DNA of 64,000 nt. Source: Streptomyces sp. NBC_00433. Its GTDB lineage: Bacteria; Actinomycetota; Actinomycetes; Streptomycetales; Streptomycetaceae. Shown piece by piece: positions 60,656 to 64,000 of the stretch; within the stretch, counting starts at the first letter, position 1; each line of letters starts with the position of its first letter. The position numbers were made by a program, and so were the translations under genes. The stretch covers positions 5,041,501-5,105,500 of the forward strand of contig CP107926.1 of the NCBI GenBank assembly GCA_036015235.1, read 5' to 3'. The notes beneath the pieces are model-generated. The model made no database searches. It was not told the origin of the DNA and saw only the letters and a program-made list of their open reading frames with translations.

Positions 60656-60958
60656 GTGGCTGGTGTGATCACGGCGTCGGTGCCCTCGTGGACAGCTCTG
60701 TTCAGCGGGCTGGGCCCGCGGCAGTTCGGCAGGCTCGTCACCGCGCTGCGGCGGGAGGGTGCGGACCCGGTGGGCAAAGGCCGTCCCTGGTCGTTGCCAC
60801 TGGAGGACCGGGTTCTGCCGGTCGCCGCGTACTGGCGGACGAACCTGACTCTGCGGCAGCTCGCCCCGCTGTTCGGCGTCTCGAAGTCGGCCGCCGACCG
60901 GATCGTCGACCACCTCGGCCCGTTGCTCGCGCCGGCGCCCGCCAGCCGTGGTCAAGCA
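60656..60958 (+). pseudogene. IS5-family transposase N-terminal fragment
   Basis: SVPSWTALFSGLGPRQFGRL, then RGRPWSLPLEDRVLPVAAYW (here KGRPW) and RQLAPLFGVSKSAADRIVDH match the N-terminal HTH of IS5-type transposases. The DDE part is absent; identity ends at about 60950 and class A arms begin 30 bp later. Confidence 0.8.
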
Positions 60959-60988
60959 ATGGAAGCCTGTCGGCTGACCCGTTGAAGG

Positions 60989-61104
60989 GTTGCAGTCTGG
61001 GTTGCGTTCAGCCCTGTTCGCGGGTGTGCAAGTGCTCCGGTATCGACGGCTGCGCCACGGGTCAGGACGGTGATGAACCATCCCGTACGTCCGGACGAGC
61101 AGTT
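60989..61104 (+). repeat. Class A arms and spacer ending exactly at the core border
   Basis: GTTGCAGT (60989) and GTTGCGTT (61001), period 12, are followed by the class A spacer including GGTCAGGACGGTGATGAACC and CGGACGAGCAGTT. At position +116 (61105), where every other site has GGAAAGCG, the sequence becomes CCGGCAAATAG. So the arms and spacer are complete and the tRNA core is missing. Confidence 0.8.
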
Positions 61105-61233
61105 CCGGCAAATAGTGCATTTCGTTCCACTCTCTCAGGTGATGCCGTCGCCACCGTCTGATCCGGTCGGCTTGGGTGCGCCAAGCTTGAGCTGTGTCGC
61201 ACGGGTGCGGCGGCATGTCTTTGCTCGTGCGAG

Positions 61234-63687
61234 ATGAGGTGTGCCGTCATCGGTGAGTCAGATGGGTCGAGGCTGGCGTCGTGGTTGGTGGAGCTGGACG
61301 TGCCGCGTTTGGAGCGGGTGCTGGCGGCGCGTTCGGACACGGTGTCGCCCCCGGAGCCGAGGTCGCTGGGGGAACTGGCGGATCGCTTGCAGCGTCCGGG
61401 GTCGGTGGCCCTGGCCCTGCCCCGGCTTGCGCGGCCTGCCTTGCAGGCGGCGGAGGCGCTGGCCGCGTCGGGGACGGCCATGACGCGGGATGCGCTCGCG
61501 AGCCTGCTGGGCCTGGCGGACGTGGAGGGAGTCCGCGGGCTGGACGTGGCGCTGGAAGTCCTGGCCGATCACGCGCTCGTCTGGCCGGACAGCGGCGGGA
61601 CGCTGCGTATGGCGTCACCGCTGAGGCAGGCATGGGATGCACCGTTGGGGCTGGACCCGCCGCTGGAGCAGTTGCTGGCGGGAGTGACGTCCGAAGGATT
61701 GCGCGGAATGCTGGCCTCCTTGGGCGTCAAGCCGCCCGGCAGCAAGCAGCAGCGGCTCGCGGCTGTGGTGGATCACCACAGCGATGCGAAGCGGGTCGTC
61801 GCGGTGGTCGCGCAGGCTCCGGCGGATACCCGCAAGCTGCTTGAACGCCTGGCGAAGTCCGGGTCCCAGGTTCCGCGGTTCGAGGTGTTCGGCTCTCCGG
61901 AGCCCACCTCCGGGCGGGCGGCACGGTGGGCGCTGGAGCGGGGACTGCTGGTTCAGGACCAGTACCGGTACGGGCCGACCCGGATGCCCGCCCAGATCGC
62001 GATGGCTCTGCGTGGACCCGGTTGGCATGCGCCGTTCGAACCCGTACCTCCCGTCGCGCGGACCCAGCCGGTCACCGCGGAGGAGGTGGAACGGGAAGCG
62101 GCGGCCTCGCTCACGGCGTTCGTCTCGCTCACGGCGTCCGTGCTGTCGGTGTGCGCTGCCAAGCCGCCCGCCAGGCTCAAGTCCGGTGGTGTCGGGGCAC
62201 GCGAACTGTCGCGCCTCGGCAAGGCGGCGCGGTGTGACGAGGCCGTCGTGCGCCTGGTGCTGGAGACGGCGTACGCGGCCGGGCTGCTGGCACGGGACGG
62301 GGATCTCGTGCCGTTGACCGAGGCGTACGACGCCTGGTCCGAGTTGGAGCCGGGGGAGCGGGTCCCGCTGCTGCTTCAGGCGTGGTGGGCGATGGTGCTC
62401 ACCCCCGCCCAGGCCCGCGACGAGGAGGGCAAATCGCTTCCCGCTCTCGCCGGGACACCGCCTTGCGACGGCTGCCGGCAGGCCAGGCAGGGACTGCTCA
62501 CTGCTGCGGCGGACCTTCCGGCCGGGCAGGGGGTGCGGCGTACCCCCGATCTGGGGTCGCTGGTTGCGTGGCACCGCCCGCTCGCCGATCAACTGCCGCA
62601 GGACGAAGCGCCGTTCGCCACCGTCATCCGGGAGGCGGAAATGCTCGGTGTCCTCGCCCGGGGAGCCCTGTCCGGCCTCGGGGCGGCCCTGCTGGCCGGT
62701 GATGCGGCAGCCCTGTTGTCCACCGCGTGCCGGCTTCTGCCCGCCGCCACCGGGACGGTGCTCATCGGCGCCGACCTCACGGCCGTCGCCGCCGGGACCC
62801 CGGCAGCCGGGCTCACCGAACTCCTCGACTCCGTAGCTGACCGTGAGACCGGCGGTGCCGCATCGATGTGGCGGTTCAGCGCCGGGAGCATCCGCCGGGC
62901 CTTGGACGCCGGACGTACCGCCGACGGCATCGCCGAGGGGCTGGCCGCTGTCGCCGCCGGGCCCCTGCCGCAACCGCTGTCGTACCTGATCGCGGACACC
63001 GCGCGGCGCCACGGGCGGGTTCGCGTCGCCCAAGCGGCCTGTGTGATCCACAGCGAGGACGCCGCGCTCATGGCCGAGATCGCCGTGCACCGCAAGCTCG
63101 CCGAGCTGGGCCTGCGGCGATTGGCCCCGACCGTGTTGATCAGCCGCGCCCCCCTCGCCAAGACCCTCATGGCGCTGCGGGCCGAGGGCTACGCACCCGT
63201 CGCCGAGGCCGCCGACGGCGCCGTACGCATCGAAAGAGAGGAACGGCGTCGGGCCGCCCCGCCGGTTCCCGCTCCCCGCCGCGCCCCGAGCAGTGCTGAT
63301 TCACGGCTCCTGTCCGGCGCCGTCCAGCAGGTGCGCGGGCCCGGCAGCCTGCGGGACCTGGCAGCCAGGCTGTCTGCCGCCCCGCCGTCGAGCCCGGAGC
63401 CCGACCCGGACAACGGAGTCCCCTTCGCGACCGACACCGAGGAGATCATCGCCGGGTACGCCGATCGGCTGTCCCTCACCGATGTTCGCCAGCTCGCCCA
63501 TGTCGTCAACACCGGTCACGCGATCACCATCGAGTACGACGCAGCCTCCGGCGGTCACAGCGTGCGGAGCGTCAGCGAACTGGTCTTGGACCCGCCCTAC
63601 CTCCGTGCTTGGTGCCATCTCCGAAACGACGAGCGCGTCTTCACGCTGTCCCGCATTGCGAGCGTCATGCCCGCATCGCCCTTGTGA
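61234..63687 (+). CDS. Helicase-associated-domain protein (XPB-linked, Helicase_C_3)
   Basis: 817 residues. SLGELADRLQRPGSVALALP is the conserved N-terminal block found in actinobacterial proteins encoded beside the XPB/Ssl2 DNA-repair helicase. RFEVFGSPEPTSGRAARWAL, then AMWRFSAGSIRRALDAG-like helices (AASMWRFSAGSIRRALDAGR) form the helicase-associated domain. The end (HAITIEYDAASGGHSVRSVS) resembles a WYL domain. It is probably core chromosome and marks the right edge of the array. ATG 61234 is uncertain because the RBS is weak. Confidence 0.85.
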   Translation: MRCAVIGESDGSRLASWLVELDVPRLERVLAARSDTVSPPEPRSLGELADRLQRPGSVALALPRLARPALQAAEALAASGTAMTRDALASLLGLADVEGVRGLDVALEVLADHALVWPDSGGTLRMASPLRQAWDAPLGLDPPLEQLLAGVTSEGLRGMLASLGVKPPGSKQQRLAAVVDHHSDAKRVVAVVAQAPADTRKLLERLAKSGSQVPRFEVFGSPEPTSGRAARWALERGLLVQDQYRYGPTRMPAQIAMALRGPGWHAPFEPVPPVARTQPVTAEEVEREAAASLTAFVSLTASVLSVCAAKPPARLKSGGVGARELSRLGKAARCDEAVVRLVLETAYAAGLLARDGDLVPLTEAYDAWSELEPGERVPLLLQAWWAMVLTPAQARDEEGKSLPALAGTPPCDGCRQARQGLLTAAADLPAGQGVRRTPDLGSLVAWHRPLADQLPQDEAPFATVIREAEMLGVLARGALSGLGAALLAGDAAALLSTACRLLPAATGTVLIGADLTAVAAGTPAAGLTELLDSVADRETGGAASMWRFSAGSIRRALDAGRTADGIAEGLAAVAAGPLPQPLSYLIADTARRHGRVRVAQAACVIHSEDAALMAEIAVHRKLAELGLRRLAPTVLISRAPLAKTLMALRAEGYAPVAEAADGAVRIEREERRRAAPPVPAPRRAPSSADSRLLSGAVQQVRGPGSLRDLAARLSAAPPSSPEPDPDNGVPFATDTEEIIAGYADRLSLTDVRQLAHVVNTGHAITIEYDAASGGHSVRSVSELVLDPPYLRAWCHLRNDERVFTLSRIASVMPASPL

Positions 63688-63749
63688 GCACCGGAAAGCT
63701 TCCGGCTGGCCGGTGTAGCAGGTTCTGAATTGACGGAGGATCGTGCTGG

Positions 63750-64000
63750 TCAGTGAGCCGTTGCGTCGAGACGAAGCCGTGCGGGGATGACGGGGCGCTC
63801 GCCGGGTCCGAGGTTGCGATTGGCATTCCCTGGGGTCCGGGGCGCTTCGAAGGAGAACCCGAGTTCGGCCAGGAACCCTGTGCCTGGCTGCCAGCCTTCA
63901 ACTGCAGAAGCAACCACTTGGGTGTAGTCCTGTGCGGCGAGTTCACGGAGGAGGGCGGAGGCCACCAGGCGGCCCAGCCCCTGGCGCCGATATGCAGGGT
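63750..64000 (-). CDS. GNAT acetyltransferase, 5' part outside window
   Basis: The reverse frame entering at base 64000 reads YRRQGLGRLVASALLRELAA, the acetyl-CoA-binding Q/RxxGxG/A motif, then SAVEGWQPGTGFLAELGFSF, a C-terminal GNAT strand. It ends at TGA 63750-63752. The substrate is unknown. Confidence 0.75.
   Translation of the reverse strand, partial: PAYRRQGLGRLVASALLRELAAQDYTQVVASAVEGWQPGTGFLAELGFSFEAPRTPGNANRNLGPGERPVIPARLRLDATAH

Overview
High-GC DNA with GTG/TTG starts, XRE regulators carrying TPR tails, SpoIIE-type phosphatases, ECF sigma factors and a tRNA-Ser(GGA) 3' half point to a Streptomyces or close relative. Most of the window is accessory; only the right end (61234-64000) looks like ordinary chromosome.

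Layout. 1-5900 is a decaying plasmid/ICE replication-mobilisation module: XRE regulator, DnaB-like helicase with an internal TAG, SpdB-like DUF2637 gene with a frameshift, MobC, and a relaxase that probably ends early. An IS256 element follows (6094-7418). 7679-19733 holds an isolated valS, a three-gene sugar/methyl/glycosyl operon, a glutamine-synthetase-like enzyme with its amino-acid permease, and a translationally coupled trio that includes a 26-codon ORF. 19907-23401 has an XRE-TPR regulator, a HAD hydrolase, an FGE remnant and an exported protein. Two IS630-type elements (23401-25092 and 25095-26654) share one TA that was the stop codon of the exported protein. 26658-31482 is a kinase-helicase plus PLD-nuclease pair with the architecture of type I Mokosh anti-phage defence.

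From 33245 to 61104 the window is a tandem array. Six copies of the tRNA-Ser 3' half, each beginning at the anticodon loop, divide it into cassettes of about 3-6 kb. Each copy lies exactly 116 bp downstream of a pair of 8-bp direct repeats with a 12-bp period. The repeats come in two sequence classes, A (GTTGCAKT) and B (GTCTCAKT), and alternate strictly A-B-A-B along the chromosome, including three decayed sites. This looks like the product of repeated site-specific integration at one tRNA gene by two recombinase specificities, but no integrase gene is present: the cassettes carry only cargo (stress and signalling enzymes, ECF sigma factors, MFS export, toxin-antitoxin genes, secreted beta proteins, ATPases). 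An intact tRNA-Ser is not in the window and should lie to the left.

Within the array a RelE/HigB-type toxin gene contains an inverted 118-bp segment between 6-bp inverted repeats; reversing it in silico restores a continuous toxin frame. Its antitoxin is present twice. A MarR regulator and a divergent ring-cleavage dioxygenase are separated by five operator boxes with mirror-symmetric spacing.
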